A stretch of 64,000 bases of DNA from Aquabacterium sp. NJ1 (GTDB lineage: Bacteria; Pseudomonadota; Gammaproteobacteria; Burkholderiales; Burkholderiaceae_C): positions 496,001-560,000 of the forward strand of contig NZ_JRKM01000001.1 of NCBI RefSeq assembly GCF_000768065.1, read 5' to 3'. This document shows positions 10,431 to 20,973 of this stretch, piece by piece. The notes beneath the pieces were generated by a model. It was not told the DNA's origin, searched no databases, and saw only the letters and a list, made by a program, of their open reading frames with translations. A program made the translations under genes and the position numbers. Numbering within the stretch: the first letter of the stretch is position 1; every line of letters begins with the position of its first letter.

Positions 10431-11732
10431 TTATGACTGGGGTGCGGACAGCAGGCTTGCCGCCCAATCACCCGCCCCCGCCAGGGAGCGTGAAACCTGC
10501 TCGCCACCATCTCGCAAAGGCTTGATGGCGACCTGCCCTTGTGCAACCTCGTCGGGCCCGAAGATCAGGGCGTAACGGGCACCGCTGGCGTCGGCCTTCT
10601 TGAACTGCGACTTGGGGCTGGCCGGGCCATCCTTGCCCGCGGGGTTGAGCACCACGCTCACCCCCTTGGCACGCAAAGCCTCGATGGTGGTCAGGACGGT
10701 GCTCAAGGGGGTGCCGTTGAACACCACTGCGAAAGCATCCGGTGCGCTGGAAGGCGCCTCGATGCCCACCTCCTGCAGCAGCAGCAGCAGACGCTCCATG
10801 CCCAGGCCCCAGCCCACAGCCGGCGCAGGCTTGCCACCCAGCTGCTCGATCAGGCCGTCGTAGCGACCACCACCACACACCGTGCCCTGGGCCCCAAGCT
10901 TGTCGGTCACCCACTCGAACACGGTCAGGTTGTAGTAGTCCATGCCGCGCACCAGGCGCGTGTTGACCTGGTAGGGCACACCAGCTGCGTCCAGCACGTG
11001 CTTGACGGCCGCAAAATGCGCCAGCGAGGCCTCGCCCAGGAAATCGATCAGCTTGGGCGCCCCCTCGACCATGGCCTGCATGGCAGGGTTCTTGGTGTCC
11101 AGGATCCGCAGCGGGTTCGTGTGCAGGCGACGGCGGGCGTCCTCGTCCAGGAGCTCGGCGTGCGATTCCAGATAAGTGATCAGCGCCGCACGGTGTGCCT
11201 TGCGCTCGTCCGGCTGACCCAGGCTGTTGATCTGCAACACCACGTCGTGCCCGACCTTCAGGCCCAGGTCACGCCACAAGGCCGCCGTCATCAGGATCAG
11301 CTCGGCATCAACGTCCGGGCCAGCAAAGCCCAGCACCTCGGCACCCACCTGATGGAACTGGCGATAACGCCCCTTTTGCGGGCGCTCGTGGCGGAACATC
11401 GGGCCGATGTAGTACAGGCGCTTGCCGCCTTCGTACAGGAAGTTGTGCTCGATGATGGCGCGCACCGAACCGGCCGTGCCTTCAGGGCGCAGCGTGAGCT
11501 TGTCGCCATTGAGGCTGTCTTCGAAGGAGTACATCTCCTTCTCGACGATGTCGGTCACCTCGCCCAGGCCGCGCACGAACAGGGCCGTGGGCTCGACGAT
11601 GGGGGTTCGCATGTTCTGGTAGCCATAGCGGCGCATCACCTTGCGCACCACGTCTTCCAGCCACTCCCAGCGCGCCGATTCCGGCGGCAGGATGTCGTTC
11701 ATGCCTTTGATGGCTTTCAGGATCTCGGCCAT
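10431..11732 (-). CDS. hisS: Histidine-tRNA ligase
   Basis: HisS charges tRNA-His with histidine in the cytosol. The 433-residue product begins [20 protein letters not shown] and carries the class II synthetase core: motif 2 with [16 protein letters not shown], the histidine-specific segments [16 protein letters not shown] and [14 protein letters not shown], motif 3 GWGLGMERL, and a C-terminal anticodon-binding domain. The length is normal. Overlap with ispG is avoided by a 26-base gap. Together with hisZ 9 kb downstream, it gives both family members in one gene run. Confidence 0.97.
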   Translation of the reverse strand: MAEILKAIKGMNDILPPESARWEWLEDVVRKVMRRYGYQNMRTPIVEPTALFVRGLGEVTDIVEKEMYSFEDSLNGDKLTLRPEGTAGSVRAIIEHNFLYEGGKRLYYIGPMFRHERPQKGRYRQFHQVGAEVLGFAGPDVDAELILMTAALWRDLGLKVGHDVVLQINSLGQPDERKAHRAALITYLESHAELLDEDARRRLHTNPLRILDTKNPAMQAMVEGAPKLIDFLGEASLAHFAAVKHVLDAAGVPYQVNTRLVRGMDYYNLTVFEWVTDKLGAQGTVCGGGRYDGLIEQLGGKPAPAVGWGLGMERLLLLLQEVGIEAPSSAPDAFAVVFNGTPLSTVLTTIEALRAKGVSVVLNPAGKDGPASPKSQFKKADASGARYALIFGPDEVAQGQVAIKPLRDGGEQVSRSLAGAGDWAASLLSAPQS

Positions 11733-11758
11733 GTCTGTCTTCTTGTTGGTATGGGATC

Positions 11759-13042
11759 TCAGGCTTTTTGCCCAGTCTGGGCTGCCTCGCCAAAACGGCG
11801 TTCGATATAGCTCTGCACGAGCTGCTGGAACTCTTCGGCAATGCGTTCGCCACGCAGGGTCATGGCCTTTTCGCCGTCAATGAACACGGGCGCCGCAGGC
11901 GCTTCACCCGTGCCTGGCAAGCTGATGCCGATATCGGCATGCTTGCTCTCGCCCGGGCCATTGACGATGCAACCCATCACGGCCACCTTCATCTTTTCAA
12001 CGCCGGGGTATTGGCTGCGCCAGGCAGGCATCTGCGCGCGCAGGAAATCGTCGATCTGCTTGGCCAGCTCCTGGAAGGTGGTGCTGGTGGTGCGGCCACA
12101 ACCCGGGCAGGCCGTGACGCTGGGCACGAAGGTGCGCAGGCCGAGCGCCTGCAGGATCTCCAGCGCGACCACGACTTCTTGCGTGCGGGCCTCGCCGGGC
12201 TGCGGCGTCAGCGAAACGCGGATGGTGTCGCCAATGCCCTCTTGCAGCAGGATGGACAAGGCCGTGGCAGAAGCCACCGTGCCCTTGGTGCCCATGCCGG
12301 CCTCGGTCAGGCCCAGGTGCAAGGGGTAGTCGCAACGGGCGGCCAGGCCTCGGTAGACGCTGATCAGATCCTGCACGCCACTGACCTTGCACGACAGGAT
12401 GATCTGCTCGGGCGCCATGCCCAGCTCCTGTGCAGCCTGGGCTGATTGCAAAGCCGAGCTGATGAGCGCCTGGTACATCACCTGCTGCGCATCCCAAGGG
12501 TCGGCGCTGCGAGCGTTCTCGTCCATCATGGAAGCGAGCAACTCCTGATCCAGGCTGCCCCAATTCACGCCGATGCGCACGACTTTGTTGTAGCGCATGG
12601 CGGCTTCGATCATCTGGCCGAACTGGCGGTCGCGCTTGTCACCCTTGCCAACGTTGCCCGGGTTGATGCGGTACTTGGACAGGGCCTCGGCGCATGCGGG
12701 GTATTCGGTCAGCAGGCGGTGGCCGTTGTAATGGAAATCTCCGACCAGCGGCACGTCGATGCCCATGCGGTCGAGCTGGTCACGCACGTGTGGCACGGCC
12801 TGCGCGGCTTCTGGCGTGTTGACGGTGATGCGTACCAGTTCCGAGCCGGCCTGCGCCAGCTCCTTGACCTGGATGGCGGTGCCGATGACGTCCACCGTAT
12901 CAGTGTTGGTCATGGACTGCACGCGCACTGGCGCATCACCACCGATGGTGACCACGCGCGAGCCCCACACGACGCGGGCCTGACGCGAACGCCGCGCAGC
13001 AGGTCGGGCGACGTCAATGAGGCTGAGGTTTTCCAGTGTCAT
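11759..13042 (-). CDS. ispG: 4-hydroxy-3-methylbut-2-enyl diphosphate synthase IspG (GcpE)
   Basis: IspG is the iron-sulfur enzyme that reduces MEcPP to HMBPP near the end of the MEP isoprenoid pathway. The 427-residue product has the TIM-barrel part ([30 protein letters not shown]) and the cluster domain with Cys312, Cys315 ([10 protein letters not shown]) and Cys358 (GCIVNGPGE), plus Glu365, which all fit the 4Fe-4S site. Its start codon overlaps the stop of the rodZ-like gene by ATGA, so translation is probably coupled. Linkage with pilW, rodZ and hisS is the usual one. Confidence 0.97.
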   Translation of the reverse strand: MTLENLSLIDVARPAARRSRQARVVWGSRVVTIGGDAPVRVQSMTNTDTVDVIGTAIQVKELAQAGSELVRITVNTPEAAQAVPHVRDQLDRMGIDVPLVGDFHYNGHRLLTEYPACAEALSKYRINPGNVGKGDKRDRQFGQMIEAAMRYNKVVRIGVNWGSLDQELLASMMDENARSADPWDAQQVMYQALISSALQSAQAAQELGMAPEQIILSCKVSGVQDLISVYRGLAARCDYPLHLGLTEAGMGTKGTVASATALSILLQEGIGDTIRVSLTPQPGEARTQEVVVALEILQALGLRTFVPSVTACPGCGRTTSTTFQELAKQIDDFLRAQMPAWRSQYPGVEKMKVAVMGCIVNGPGESKHADIGISLPGTGEAPAAPVFIDGEKAMTLRGERIAEEFQQLVQSYIERRFGEAAQTGQKA

Positions 13043-14061
13043 TTCAATTCCAGGCGGGCCACGTTGTTGCGTGTCGAGGCGGTCAGGTCAACCGGCTGGC
13101 CCTTGTAGCTCAACTGCACGCCAGGGGCATTGCCGATGCGCAGGCTCAGCGGCGCCACGCCATCCAGGGCCACTCGCTCGCCGGCCAGCACATTGCGCGA
13201 CAAGAGCTTGGCGCCCTTGGCATCACGCACTTCGATCCAGGAAGCATCACGCACAGCCAGTACCAGCGTGTCACCGCCCGCGCTGCTTGCAGAGGGCGTG
13301 ACAGACGCGGCCTGAGCCAGGCGAGGGTCAGCCGCCAGAACCGGCGCCGATGCCGGCGCCGCCGCGTCGGTTTTATCCAGCACCAAAGGCGCCAAACCAC
13401 CCGAAGCTGCAGGGGCTACTGGGGGCAAGGCAACCGGCACCGACATCGAAGACGCAGCCTCCGGTGGCGCTGATGCAGGCGGCACATCCTCCGCCGCCGA
13501 AGCAGCCACCGGCGGTTCGAGTTGCGTGGCCGATGCAGCCTGCTCGGCCTTCGTCACCTCCGTGGGCCGCGGTGCCATCTGCAGCACCTTCTGGAACCAG
13601 GCTGGCGCCTCGATGGACTCAGGCAGGACGTAGATGACCAGGGAGCCAACCAGCAACAAGATTGGTGCCAGCCACTTGAAACTCAGCAAACTGGACCAGT
13701 CCCAGTGGTGATCAAACAGCGGTGAGCCTCCGCGCACATCCTTGAAGGGTTGATTCAAGGGCGGCTTGCCTTCAGCCAGCGCCGCAGGCCTGGCAGCGGG
13801 CAAGGCAGCCAGCACTTCGGACGGGTCGACCTTGAGTGCGCGGCAGACCGTCATCGCCAGGGCACGCGTGAAATTGGCATCGGGCAGCAGGTCAAATTGC
13901 CCCGACTCCAGCGCCTCCAGCTTGGCCGGCGTGACCTTGATGGTAGAAGCCAAGCCTTCCAGCGTCATGTTCTGGGCTTCACGTGCACGACGCAGGATCT
14001 CACCGGCGCTGCGGTTACCCGCATCCGGCGCAGACAGGATGATGGGCGTCGGCTCAGTCAT
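13039..14061 (-). CDS. rodZ: RodZ-like helix-turn-helix membrane protein
   Basis: The 340-residue product has a cytoplasmic helix-turn-helix domain (about residues 18-80, including [22 protein letters not shown]), one transmembrane helix (about 128-146), a long Pro/Ala/Ser/Val-rich periplasmic linker, and a C-terminal DUF4115-type domain (about 255-335). This is the architecture of RodZ, which links MreB to the cell-wall elongation machinery. The usual length and order fit. The ATG at 14061 is chosen because the upstream part of the frame runs into pilW; the two genes overlap by 8 bases. Its position between pilW and ispG matches other Betaproteobacteria. Direct proof of an MreB role is not available from sequence. 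Confidence 0.88.
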   Translation of the reverse strand: MTEPTPIILSAPDAGNRSAGEILRRAREAQNMTLEGLASTIKVTPAKLEALESGQFDLLPDANFTRALAMTVCRALKVDPSEVLAALPAARPAALAEGKPPLNQPFKDVRGGSPLFDHHWDWSSLLSFKWLAPILLLVGSLVIYVLPESIEAPAWFQKVLQMAPRPTEVTKAEQAASATQLEPPVAASAAEDVPPASAPPEAASSMSVPVALPPVAPAASGGLAPLVLDKTDAAAPASAPVLAADPRLAQAASVTPSASSAGGDTLVLAVRDASWIEVRDAKGAKLLSRNVLAGERVALDGVAPLSLRIGNAPGVQLSYKGQPVDLTASTRNNVARLELK

Positions 14062-14878
14062 CGAACTTCCCCAACTCCAGGGCATTGGCCTCGCGGGCTG
14101 TCGGGAATTTGCTGCGCAACTGGACCGCCAGCTCGTCACGGCCATTGGTGTTGCCCAGACGATGTTCGATGCGGATGGCCAGCCACAGGGACTCGGCCGT
14201 CACCTGGTTGGGCACGTTGTTGACGCGGCGGATATAGAAGCGCGCGCGCTCCAGTTCGCCACGGCGATAGAGCACCGCTGCCAGGTTATAGGCCGTTGCC
14301 GGATTGGAAGGATCCAGTTCATACGAATGCGCCAGGGTCTTTTCGGCCTCCGGGAACAACCCGGCGTTGATCTGGCAGACACCGCGGACCAGCAAGGTCT
14401 TGCTGGTGGCCACGGTCTGGGGCAAGGCTGCCGCACGCTCGAACAAGGCATCGGCCTCGGCGTACTGCCGCTTGCGACACAGGTACCAACCGTAGTTGTG
14501 CAGCACGCTGCCATTGCGCTCATCCAGCGACAGAGCCTGCTTGTAGTTCGACTCGGCGCGCTCGCTGTCACCCATGGCGTCATAGATCAGCGCACGCATC
14601 TCGTAGGCATCGGGCAAGGACGGATCAATGGCCACGGCCTGCTTGAGCTCATCCAGCGCGGTGTTGTATTGCCCTTGCGCGTAGTACGTGGAGGCCAGCT
14701 CCATGCGCAGGCGAGCGCGACGGCGAACGTCACCTTCGTCCGAGGCCGTGGTGATGTCTCCAGAAGACGACGATGCCCTGGGCATCGGGCCACCGGCACA
14801 GCCGCCCAGTTGCCCCAGTGCCATGACACAGGCACCCAGCCAGCAAGCTGTCAACACCACCGAGCGAAGCATCCTCAT
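14054..14878 (-). CDS. pilW: Type IV pilus biogenesis/stability protein PilW (PilF)
   Basis: PilW/PilF is an outer-membrane lipoprotein made of TPR repeats that helps the secretin PilQ assemble. The 274-residue product has an N-terminal signal with a Cys after a hydrophobic stretch (LGQLGGCAGG, a lipobox-like site at about Cys27) and at least five TPR units, such as ASTYYAQGQYNTALDELKQA and NLAAVLYRRGELERARFYIR. It overlaps the rodZ start by 8 bases and lies 58 bases after rlmN. No other pilus genes are in the window, which is normal, since this gene travels with ndk-rlmN-rodZ. Confidence 0.9.
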   Translation of the reverse strand: MRMLRSVVLTACWLGACVMALGQLGGCAGGPMPRASSSSGDITTASDEGDVRRRARLRMELASTYYAQGQYNTALDELKQAVAIDPSLPDAYEMRALIYDAMGDSERAESNYKQALSLDERNGSVLHNYGWYLCRKRQYAEADALFERAAALPQTVATSKTLLVRGVCQINAGLFPEAEKTLAHSYELDPSNPATAYNLAAVLYRRGELERARFYIRRVNNVPNQVTAESLWLAIRIEHRLGNTNGRDELAVQLRSKFPTAREANALELGKFDD

Positions 14879-14936
14879 GCAGCAGTCTCCTAAGAAAGGG
14901 GTCCAGTGTAGAGGCTCCTGCGCCCCTCACTGCGCC

Positions 14937-16079
14937 TCAATGGGCGTGGCGATTGCGTTCCCCGGGCTTCGGGGCGGCCACCTTGGCCTCGACAGGTTGA
15001 CGCAACATGCGGTCACGCGCATTGGTGCGATCCTGCACTTCGCCTGCCAGCTGGCCACAGGCCGCATCGATGTCATCACCGCGCGTCTTGCGCACCGTGG
15101 TGACGATGCCCGCATCGGCCAGCATCCGGGCAAAGGCCTGAACACGTGGCGCTTGAGAGCGGTGCAGACCCGATTGCGGGAAGGGGTTGAAGGGAATCAG
15201 GTTGAATTTGCAGTTGATGCGCCCCTTGACCAGGGTGATCAACTCACGGGCATGCTCGTCGGTGTCATTGACGCCATCGAGCATGCAGTATTCGAAGGTG
15301 ATGAAATCACGCGGCGCAGCGGTCAGGTAATCACGGCAGGCGTCGAGCAACTCGTGGATCGGGTACTTCTTGTTGATCGGCACCAGCTCGTCGCGCAAGG
15401 CGTCGTTGGGCGCGTGCAGCGACACGGCCAGCGCGACCGGGCAGTCGTGCTTCAGGCGCTCGATCATGGGCACCACACCCGAGGTCGACACGGTGACGCG
15501 GCGGCGCGACAGACCATAACCGTGGTCATCGAGCATCACCTTCAAGGCCGGCACCAGCGCGTTGTAGTTCTGCAGCGGCTCACCCATGCCCATCATCACC
15601 ACATTGCTGACGATGCGCTCGGTGGTACCCAGGCGCTGACGCAGGGCGTGCTCGGCGTGCCACAACTGGGCCAGGATCTCACCCGTGGTGAGATTGCGAC
15701 TGAAGCCCTGGTGGCCGGTGGAGCAGAAACGGCAACCCACGGCACAACCCGCCTGCGATGAAATGCACAGCGTGGCGCGGTCGTCTTCGGGGATGTAGAC
15801 ACTTTCGACGGCATTGCCGCCGCCCACATCAAACAGCCACTTGATCGTGCCGTCTGACGAAACATGCTCGCTGATCACGGGCAGGCGCTTGAGGGTGGCG
15901 ACACCCTGGAGCTTGCCGCGCAGCGACTTGGCGAGATCCGACATCTGATCGAAATCGGTCGCACCTTTTTGATGGATCCAGCGGAACAACTGGGTGGCGC
16001 GAAAACGCTTTTCACCCAGTTGCTCGCAGAACGCGGTCAACCCCTCAAGGTCATAGTCGAGCAGGTTGACGGCGTCCAT
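14937..16079 (-). CDS. rlmN: Dual-specificity RNA methyltransferase RlmN
   Basis: RlmN is a radical SAM enzyme that methylates C2 of adenosine 2503 in 23S rRNA and A37 of some tRNAs. The 380-residue product carries the radical SAM cluster motif CAVGCRFC with Cys112, Cys116 and Cys119, the SAM-binding [10 protein letters not shown] segment, and a C-terminal Cys (DAACGQLAG) that would form the transient methyl-Cys adduct. The length is normal, with a basic C-tail. It lies 26 bases after ndk and before pilW, as in many Proteobacteria. Confidence 0.97.
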   Translation of the reverse strand: MDAVNLLDYDLEGLTAFCEQLGEKRFRATQLFRWIHQKGATDFDQMSDLAKSLRGKLQGVATLKRLPVISEHVSSDGTIKWLFDVGGGNAVESVYIPEDDRATLCISSQAGCAVGCRFCSTGHQGFSRNLTTGEILAQLWHAEHALRQRLGTTERIVSNVVMMGMGEPLQNYNALVPALKVMLDDHGYGLSRRRVTVSTSGVVPMIERLKHDCPVALAVSLHAPNDALRDELVPINKKYPIHELLDACRDYLTAAPRDFITFEYCMLDGVNDTDEHARELITLVKGRINCKFNLIPFNPFPQSGLHRSQAPRVQAFARMLADAGIVTTVRKTRGDDIDAACGQLAGEVQDRTNARDRMLRQPVEAKVAAPKPGERNRHAH

Positions 16080-16105
16080 ACTTCTTCAACAACGCAAGCC
16101 GCCAA

Positions 16106-16531
16106 TCAGCGGGCGTAGACGTTCAGAGCGGGGAAGAAGAAAGCGATTTCGACGGCAGCGGTTTCAGCGGCGTCGGAGCCGTGCACGGCGTTGGCATCGA
16201 TGCTGTCAGCGAAGTCAGCGCGGATGGTGCCCTTCTCGGCCTTCTTCGGGTCGGTGGCGCCCATCAGGTCACGGTTCTTCAGGATGGCGCCTTCGCCTTC
16301 GAGCACTTGCACGAACACGGGGCCGGAGATCATGAAGCTCACCAGATCCTTGAAGAAAGGACGAGCGGCGTGCACAGCGTAGAAAGCCTCGGCTTCAGCT
16401 TGCGACAGTTGCACCAGCTTGGCAGCGGCGACCTTCAGGCCAGCGCCTTCGAAGCGGCTGATGATTTGGCCGATGACGTTCTTGGCAACGGCGTCGGGTT
16501 TGATGATCGAGAGGGTGCGTTCGATAGCCAT
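16106..16531 (-). CDS. ndk: Nucleoside diphosphate kinase
   Basis: Ndk balances nucleoside triphosphates by passing a phosphate from ATP through a phospho-histidine. The 141-residue product has the catalytic His117 in NAVHGSDA and the conserved KPDAVAKN near the N-terminus. The ATG at 16531 has AGGAGA six bases upstream. A likely promoter lies just upstream, which makes ndk the first gene of the long minus-strand run to purA. Length and motifs are those of the standard enzyme. Confidence 0.98.
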   Translation of the reverse strand: MAIERTLSIIKPDAVAKNVIGQIISRFEGAGLKVAAAKLVQLSQAEAEAFYAVHAARPFFKDLVSFMISGPVFVQVLEGEGAILKNRDLMGATDPKKAEKGTIRADFADSIDANAVHGSDAAETAAVEIAFFFPALNVYAR

Positions 16532-16569
16532 TTAGTTCTCCTGAATCGGCAGATTTGACAAAACCCAGC

Positions 16570-16597
16570 ATTGTACTGTGCGAAGGTGTCAGTGCAA
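16570..16597 (-). promoter_or_regulatory. Predicted sigma-70 promoter for ndk
   Basis: Read on the minus strand: a -35-like TTGCAC (16597-16592), 16 bases, then a good -10 TACAAT (16575-16570). The transcript would begin about 30-35 bases before the ndk start codon. The -10 matches consensus at five of six positions; the -35 is weaker. It is the best promoter-like pair between rluB and ndk and would drive the ndk-rlmN-pilW-rodZ-ispG-hisS string. Confidence 0.5.
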
Positions 16598-16668
16598 TGC
16601 CAAACAAGTTTGAAACGGCGACTTGTCAACACGGGTTTCCCTGAGCGCCGACATGCCACCAGATGAAA

Positions 16669-18717
16669 TCAACGACGGCCGCGGCCGCCGCCTCCTCCAC
16701 CGCCGCGACGGCCGCCACCACCAGTCTTGCCGAAGTAGGCATCGGCGCCGATGTAGCCCACCGAGGTTTGCAGCGGGTCGGGCTGACGCGGGCCCTGGCC
16801 CTTCTTCTGCCCACCGTGGTCCTGCCCATGGTTCTGATCGGGGCGACCAAAGCCCGCGGTGATGCGCTTGGAGCCCTTCACGAAACGCTTGTCGAAGGTC
16901 TGCTCCAGGGGGTTGGGGATCGGTCCGATGTGGTCCAGATCGTCGTCCATGTCATGGCGAGGTGCCTGCTGGCGATCCTGCATGGGGGCGCGTTGCTGCT
17001 TGTTGCCAAAACCACCCTGGCCACCACCTTGGCCGCCATGTTGCGGACGGCCGCCGCGCTGGTCTTGCTGGCCTTGCTGACCACCACGACCTTGTTGCGG
17101 CTTGCCCTTGAAGCCCTGCTGGCTCTTTTGCTGACCCTGCCCCTTGCCACCGCGGCCCTGACCTTGGCCTTGGCCCTGGCCTTGACCAAACTCCTGGCGG
17201 TCCATGCCAGCCAGTGACTTCACGGCACGCACGTCGGACTCACCCAGCTCAACCCAGATGCCACGCTTGAGGCCGCGAGGCAGCACGATGGCGCCATAAC
17301 GCACACGGATCAGGCGGTTGACCGTGAGGCCGACGGCATCAAACAACTTGCGCACTTCGCGGTTGCGGCCTTCGGTGATGACCACGCGGTACCACTGGTT
17401 CACGCCCTCGCCCTCACCCTTGCTGATGGACACGAACGAGGCCGACTGGCCCTCGATCTCCACGCCGGTCAGCAGCTTGTTGCGGGCGGCATCGTCCAGC
17501 GTACCCAGCACGCGAACAGCGTACTCACGCTCCACGCCGAAACGCGGGTGCATGAGCTGGTTGGCCAGCTCGCCCGAGTTCGTGAACAGCAACAGGCCTT
17601 CGGTGTTGAGGTCCAGGCGACCCACCGACATCCACTTGCCGTTCTGCAGACGAGGCAGACGCTGGAACACCGTTGGGCGCCCCTGGGGGTCGTCATGCGT
17701 GACCACTTCGCCGGTCGGCTTGTGATACGCCAGGATGCGCGCGGGCGGCGGTGCAATGCGGACCTTGATCGGGCGGCCCGCCACCTTGATGCGATCCCCA
17801 AAGGAAATGCGCTGACCGATGTGGGCGACCTGGTCATTGACCTCGATGCGGCCGTCTTCGATCATCTGCTCGATGTCGCGGCGCGACCCGACGCCGGCCT
17901 GGGCCAGCACCTTCTGCAACTTGGGCGCATCAGGCTCCGGGCGCAGCACGCGCTTGTAGGGGCCGCTTTCTTCCGTCGAAGCGGCTTCAGCCGCTTCTTC
18001 TTCGCGCTGCTTGTCGAAATCACCGGACAGCAACTCGGCGAACACCTCGGTGGCCTGCTCGGCGGCAATGACCGCACGGCGCGACGGACGCTGCTCACCC
18101 GGCTCGCCGGCGTTTTCGCCGCCCTCACCGCCCGGCAAAGCATCCGACTCACCATCCGCCGCCGCGACCTGATCCTGCCGCGGCGGACGATCACCACGCG
18201 GGCCACGCTGGCGATCCCGGTCGCGCTCGCGGCGATTGCCACGCCCCTCGGGGCGCTGCTCGGCAGCGGGCTCGATCAACTCGCCCTGCACAGCCTCGAC
18301 CACCGCCGCATCCGCCTGCACCGGCACCGCCGGAGCCTCAGGCGCCAGTTCCACGAAACCATGCGGCGTCAATTCACGGGGCGCGTCCTGCGTTTCGGCA
18401 GACACCACCTCGACAAGCTCGGCAGCCTTCTTGCGAGGCGCACGCTTGGGCTTGGCCGGCGCAACGTCATCACCGCCTTGCTCCACCGTTGCTTCAGCGC
18501 CTTCTGCCGCCACAGGCAGGTCGGCCTCAACGGCCTTCTTGCGGCGCGTTGCGGCCTTCTTGGCGGGCACAGCCGCCTCTTCGGCAGAGGCCACGGCCTC
18601 GACTGGTGAGGCGTCTTCCGTCACCTTGGGGCGGCGCGCTCGCTTGGGCTTGACCACCTCGTCGGTGACCAAAGGCTGTTCATTGGGATCTTGCATGGGC
18701 ACGTTGTCTGTGGTCAT
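16669..18717 (-). CDS. rluB: 23S rRNA pseudouridine(2605) synthase RluB with long low-complexity tails
   Basis: RluB converts U2605 of 23S rRNA to pseudouridine. The 682-residue product has an S4 RNA-binding domain at about 265-312 and the RsuA-type catalytic domain at about 325-500, with catalytic Asp369 in GRLDLNTEG. About 260 residues precede it, rich in Ala, Glu, Lys and Arg with a basic [11 protein letters not shown] patch. About 180 residues follow, rich in Gln, Gly and Arg and ending in a poly-Gly/Arg tract. Both tails look disordered and RNA-binding. Its N-terminus overlaps the end of scpB by 38 bases. The ATG at 18717 has no strong ribosome site, so ATG 18696 (MQDPNEQ) is possible. 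Confidence 0.93.
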   Translation of the reverse strand: MTTDNVPMQDPNEQPLVTDEVVKPKRARRPKVTEDASPVEAVASAEEAAVPAKKAATRRKKAVEADLPVAAEGAEATVEQGGDDVAPAKPKRAPRKKAAELVEVVSAETQDAPRELTPHGFVELAPEAPAVPVQADAAVVEAVQGELIEPAAEQRPEGRGNRRERDRDRQRGPRGDRPPRQDQVAAADGESDALPGGEGGENAGEPGEQRPSRRAVIAAEQATEVFAELLSGDFDKQREEEAAEAASTEESGPYKRVLRPEPDAPKLQKVLAQAGVGSRRDIEQMIEDGRIEVNDQVAHIGQRISFGDRIKVAGRPIKVRIAPPPARILAYHKPTGEVVTHDDPQGRPTVFQRLPRLQNGKWMSVGRLDLNTEGLLLFTNSGELANQLMHPRFGVEREYAVRVLGTLDDAARNKLLTGVEIEGQSASFVSISKGEGEGVNQWYRVVITEGRNREVRKLFDAVGLTVNRLIRVRYGAIVLPRGLKRGIWVELGESDVRAVKSLAGMDRQEFGQGQGQGQGQGRGGKGQGQQKSQQGFKGKPQQGRGGQQGQQDQRGGRPQHGGQGGGQGGFGNKQQRAPMQDRQQAPRHDMDDDLDHIGPIPNPLEQTFDKRFVKGSKRITAGFGRPDQNHGQDHGGQKKGQGPRQPDPLQTSVGYIGADAYFGKTGGGGRRGGGGGGGRGRR

Positions 18718-19471
18718 GGAGCGGGAAATGCTTGTTCTGTTCAGTATCGGGTGACTGCAGCCCGGCGCCCTCAAAGGACACGGGCTCAGCTTGAATGTCG
18801 GCTGCACAAGCGGGCGTCGCCTCGGCGGGTGCATCGCCAGTTGAATCGGTTTCCAGGAGAGAAGCCTGGTCTTGTGTTGTGCCACCTTCATCAGCCGGCA
18901 ACTCGTCGACACCAGCCTCCTCGAGGCCCGGCAGCAAGGCCTGGCTGACCGGCAGGCCGTCCAGCGTCGGCAACTGGTTGAGCGAGGCCAGCCCCAGGTC
19001 ACTGAGGAACTGCCGCGTGGTGGCAAACAGGCTTGGCCTGCCCGGCCCGTCACGGTGGCCGATCACCTCGATCCAGCCCCGATCTTCCAGTTGCTTGATG
19101 ATGTTGGCACTGACCGTCACACCCCGGATGTCTTCGATGTCACCCCGGGTCACGGGCTGCTTGTAGGCAATGATGGCCAGGGTCTCCAGCGTCGCACGCG
19201 AATACTTGGGCGGCTTCTCAGGGTTGAGCCGATCCAGGTGCGCCTGAACCTCTGCCCGCGTCTGGAAGCGCCACCCATTGGCCACCTGACGCAACTCGAC
19301 CCCCCGCCCGTCCCAGCGCGCGCCCAGGTCAGCCAGCAAGGCGAGCACGGCGTCCGCCGACATGGTGTCGTCGAACAACTGGCGCATCTCGCGCACCGTC
19401 ATGGGCTGGTCGGCGCACATCAGCGCCGCTTCGAGAATGCACTGGGCATCCTGGGGATTGAGGACTTCCAT
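18680..19471 (-). CDS. scpB: Chromosome segregation and condensation protein ScpB
   Basis: ScpB is a winged-helix kleisin partner of the SMC-ScpAB condensin. The product shows the family core, with [33 protein letters not shown] and then [33 protein letters not shown], followed by an acidic, Glu/Ala-rich C-tail. The ATG at 19471 gives the typical N-terminus ([20 protein letters not shown]); an in-frame GTG at 19537 would add 22 residues and has no ribosome site. scpA is not adjacent: about 290 bases with no gene separate it from rluD. Its end overlaps rluB by 38 bases. Confidence 0.93.
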   Translation of the reverse strand: MEVLNPQDAQCILEAALMCADQPMTVREMRQLFDDTMSADAVLALLADLGARWDGRGVELRQVANGWRFQTRAEVQAHLDRLNPEKPPKYSRATLETLAIIAYKQPVTRGDIEDIRGVTVSANIIKQLEDRGWIEVIGHRDGPGRPSLFATTRQFLSDLGLASLNQLPTLDGLPVSQALLPGLEEAGVDELPADEGGTTQDQASLLETDSTGDAPAEATPACAADIQAEPVSFEGAGLQSPDTEQNKHFPLHDHRQRAHARSQ

Positions 19472-19762
19472 CTCTTCAATCGAATAGGGTCGGACGGCCT
19501 TGCTGGCCACCGGACGACATTCAAAGCTGGCAGACACGCTGTTATCACGTGGCGAGTCCGCAAGTCGGGTTACACGAGGCGATTCACGCCCTGCTTGTAG
19601 CTTTTAAAGGAACCTCTGTGAGGTGATCGGGCCGGGGAGCACCTGAAGGCGCTTCAACCCTTGCTCGGCTTTTCAATCAGGAAAGCCGCCCGCATCCGGG
19701 CTCTGTGCCCGTTATTTGTCGAAGCATTATGCACCAGTTGTGCCCCGCCATGGCACAGATCA

Positions 19763-20863
19763 TCAAACCGCCCCGCAAACGGCCGCCAATTCGCTCCATG
19801 CGTGAGCCATGTCCTCTGGCAACGGCGCCTCGAATTTCAGCAACTCGCCCGTGATCGGATGCGCAAAGGACAAGCGCGCAGCATGCAAGGCCTGACGCAC
19901 CATGCCCAGCGCCGGGCCTCCACCATAAAGCGCATCGGCCACCAAGGGGTAGCGCCGGCTGCTCAGGTGGACGCGAATCTGGTGCGTACGGCCGGTGTGC
20001 AAGGTGCACAACACCCCGCTGAAGCTGCGCGGCACAGCACGATCACCCTTGCCCGCCGGCGACGCCGGCGCCCACTCGCCCGTGAGCAAGCGCTGCACAT
20101 CCGTGCGCGCCGGCTTGCCCGAGGGCACCACGGCCATCTTGACCCGGGTCGCCGGATCCCGGCCGATGGAGGATTCGACCGTGAACGACTCGGGCGGCAC
20201 GCCGTGCACCAGCGCCAGGTATTGCCGACTGACCTCACGTGCAGCAATGGCACGTGTCAGGGCCGTCACCGCCTCCAGCGTCTTGCCCACCACCATCAAA
20301 CCGCTGGTGTCCTTGTCCAACCGGTGCACGATGCCGGCGCGCGGCAGGTTGACGGCGCCAGCATGGTGCGCCAGCAAGCCGTTCATGAGGGTCCCCGTCC
20401 AGTTGCCGGCCGCGGGGTGCACGACCAGGCCGGCGGGCTTGTTGACCACCAGCAGGTGCGCATCCTCAAAGACGATGGGCAGCGCCATTGCCTCGGGCAC
20501 GAAGGCCTGGCTTTGGGCCGTGGGCTTGAGCAAAACGGCCACCCGCTGCCCGGCCAGCACTTTGCGCGAGGCCGCACTCGCCACCTTGCCGTCGACCTCG
20601 ACACACCCCTCTTCGACCAGATGCTTGAGGTGGCTGCGGGAGAACTCCCCCGCCCCCGCCACCAGGAACACATCCAGGCGTTGGCCATGGGCGGCCTCGC
20701 TCACCACCCACTCGCGACGCTCGGGCTCCCTGGGTGCGGCAGGCACGTCTGCCGACTCCAGCCACTCGTCATCGGCCAGATCGCCCCCCGGTACATCAGA
20801 TGCGGCATCCACCGCGGCTGGCAAGGTTTCAACGGGTGGTTCAACGGGAGTTCGACGGGCCAT
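19763..20863 (-). CDS. rluD: 23S rRNA pseudouridine(1911/1915/1917) synthase RluD
   Basis: RluD modifies helix 69 of 23S rRNA and supports 50S assembly. The 366-residue product has an S4-like domain (about 57-110) and the catalytic RluA-type domain with HRLDKDTSG at 180-188, catalytic Asp183. About 50 acidic residues precede the S4 domain. The ATG at 20863 is used because the upstream frame, toward 21064, lies in the divergent bamD region and does not match the family. It is divergent from bamD across about 110 bases, a pairing seen in many Proteobacteria. Confidence 0.95.
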   Translation of the reverse strand: MARRTPVEPPVETLPAAVDAASDVPGGDLADDEWLESADVPAAPREPERREWVVSEAAHGQRLDVFLVAGAGEFSRSHLKHLVEEGCVEVDGKVASAASRKVLAGQRVAVLLKPTAQSQAFVPEAMALPIVFEDAHLLVVNKPAGLVVHPAAGNWTGTLMNGLLAHHAGAVNLPRAGIVHRLDKDTSGLMVVGKTLEAVTALTRAIAAREVSRQYLALVHGVPPESFTVESSIGRDPATRVKMAVVPSGKPARTDVQRLLTGEWAPASPAGKGDRAVPRSFSGVLCTLHTGRTHQIRVHLSSRRYPLVADALYGGGPALGMVRQALHAARLSFAHPITGELLKFEAPLPEDMAHAWSELAAVCGAV

Positions 20864-20910
20864 GTGGCAAACAAACCTGGTTAGCGGAGAAAGATAAGGC
20901 GGAGGGCTTC

Positions 20911-20916
20911 TATACT
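20911..20916 (+). promoter_or_regulatory. Candidate -10 element for bamD
   Basis: TATACT lies 58 bases upstream of the bamD GTG and matches the sigma-70 -10 at five of six positions. No good -35 is found 16-18 bases upstream, so this is a half-supported promoter. The divergent rluD start is 50 bases away on the other side. Confidence 0.3.
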
Positions 20917-20973
20917 GCAGGTTCTGGCGCTGCAAGGCGGAACTGCAAGCGGAGCAATCCGCAACATACACAC

